Shown here: piece by piece, positions 6,004 to 6,162 of the stretch | Layout: each line of letters begins with the position of its first letter | Numbering within the stretch: the first letter of the stretch is position 1 | Source: an uncultured Clostridia bacterium | Lineage (GTDB): Bacteria; Bacillota; Clostridia; Oscillospirales; Acutalibacteraceae | Length of the DNA: 6,162 bases | Reading direction: 5' to 3' | Assembly (NCBI GenBank): GCA_937902305.1 | Contig: CALDHV010000249.1 | Span: 1 to 6,162, forward strand | Position numbers and translations under genes: made by a program | Notes under the pieces: model-generated | What the model was told of the DNA's origin: nothing | The model's input: only the letters and a program-made list of their open reading frames with translations | Database searches by the model: none

Positions 6004-6162
6004 GATGCGGCGCCGCCCCTACGGGAGCAGGGCACCGATTTCACATCACATCGAACGATCGGGGAGGACACGGAGAACCTCCTACACAAAAGGCAAAAGG
6101 GAGGGGCTAGGGCGCGCTCACTTAGGGAGAAACAGGTTTTGGACGGAAAAATCGGCGCAATC
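6004..6162. repeat. GC-rich structured intergenic segment, candidate dispersed repeat
   Basis: No credible gene. The segment holds the palindrome GCGGCGCCGC, a CCCCTACGGG block, an inverted pair GGAGG/CCTCC (6063-6067 and 6078-6082) and two similar AAAAGG-type runs. Together with the unrelated A/T-rich stretch beside it, this resembles the GTAGGGGCGG-type non-coding elements that recur between genes in gut Clostridia. That identification is from memory, and only one copy is present here, so repeat status is unproven. Confidence 0.35.

Noticed and set aside
5943..6161. 73-codon open minus-strand frame reaching the window edge
   Set aside because: No start, Cys/Phe-rich with low-complexity stretches, and it ends inside the -35 box; more like repeat DNA than a gene.
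6118..6162. Possible last 14 codons of an upstream minus-strand gene ending at TGA 6118-6120
   Set aside because: Too short to tell from chance; no recognisable sequence.

Overview
The window looks like chromosomal DNA from a moderately GC-rich, Gram-positive anaerobe of the Clostridia, perhaps a gut Oscillospirales/Ruminococcaceae-type species. This rests on strong AGGAG-type ribosome binding sites, a near-consensus sigma-A promoter, and protein families typical of that group: a LytS-type 5TM receptor fused to a SpoIIE phosphatase, and a STAS protein fused to an aminoglycoside-phosphotransferase-like kinase. The exact taxon is inference.

All five recognised genes are on the minus strand and read from right to left as one likely operon. 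The right end (5944-6162) is non-coding, GC-rich and structured, and looks like a dispersed intergenic repeat. Five A/T-tracts spaced about 11 bp apart follow it, then a sigma-A promoter (TTGACA, 17 bp, TAGAAT; 5915-5943). Downstream of the promoter come: a single-pass membrane-anchored protein of unknown function (5137-5859); a small HD-domain alarmone-hydrolase-like protein (4545-5123); a STAS domain fused to an APH-type kinase (3376-4548), coupled to the HD gene by an ATGA overlap; a large membrane sensor phosphatase with LytS-type 5TM, Cache-like, HAMP and SpoIIE/PP2C parts (956-3358); then, after a 112-base gap with a strong stem-loop, a MATE-family transporter that runs off the left edge (1-843).

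Taken together this resembles a partner-switching module with unusual parts. The membrane phosphatase has the catalytic domain of the RsbU/SpoIIE class, which dephosphorylates STAS proteins. Its probable substrate is encoded 17 bases upstream, but that STAS domain carries its own intact APH-like kinase domain and no RsbW/SpoIIAB-type GHKL kinase is present in the window. The stop codon of an HD protein of the (p)ppGpp-hydrolase type overlaps the start codon of the STAS-kinase. A working model is that an extracellular signal drives dephosphorylation of a STAS domain phosphorylated by its own fused kinase, linked to alarmone levels and membrane transport. The domain assignments are well supported; the circuit is inference.
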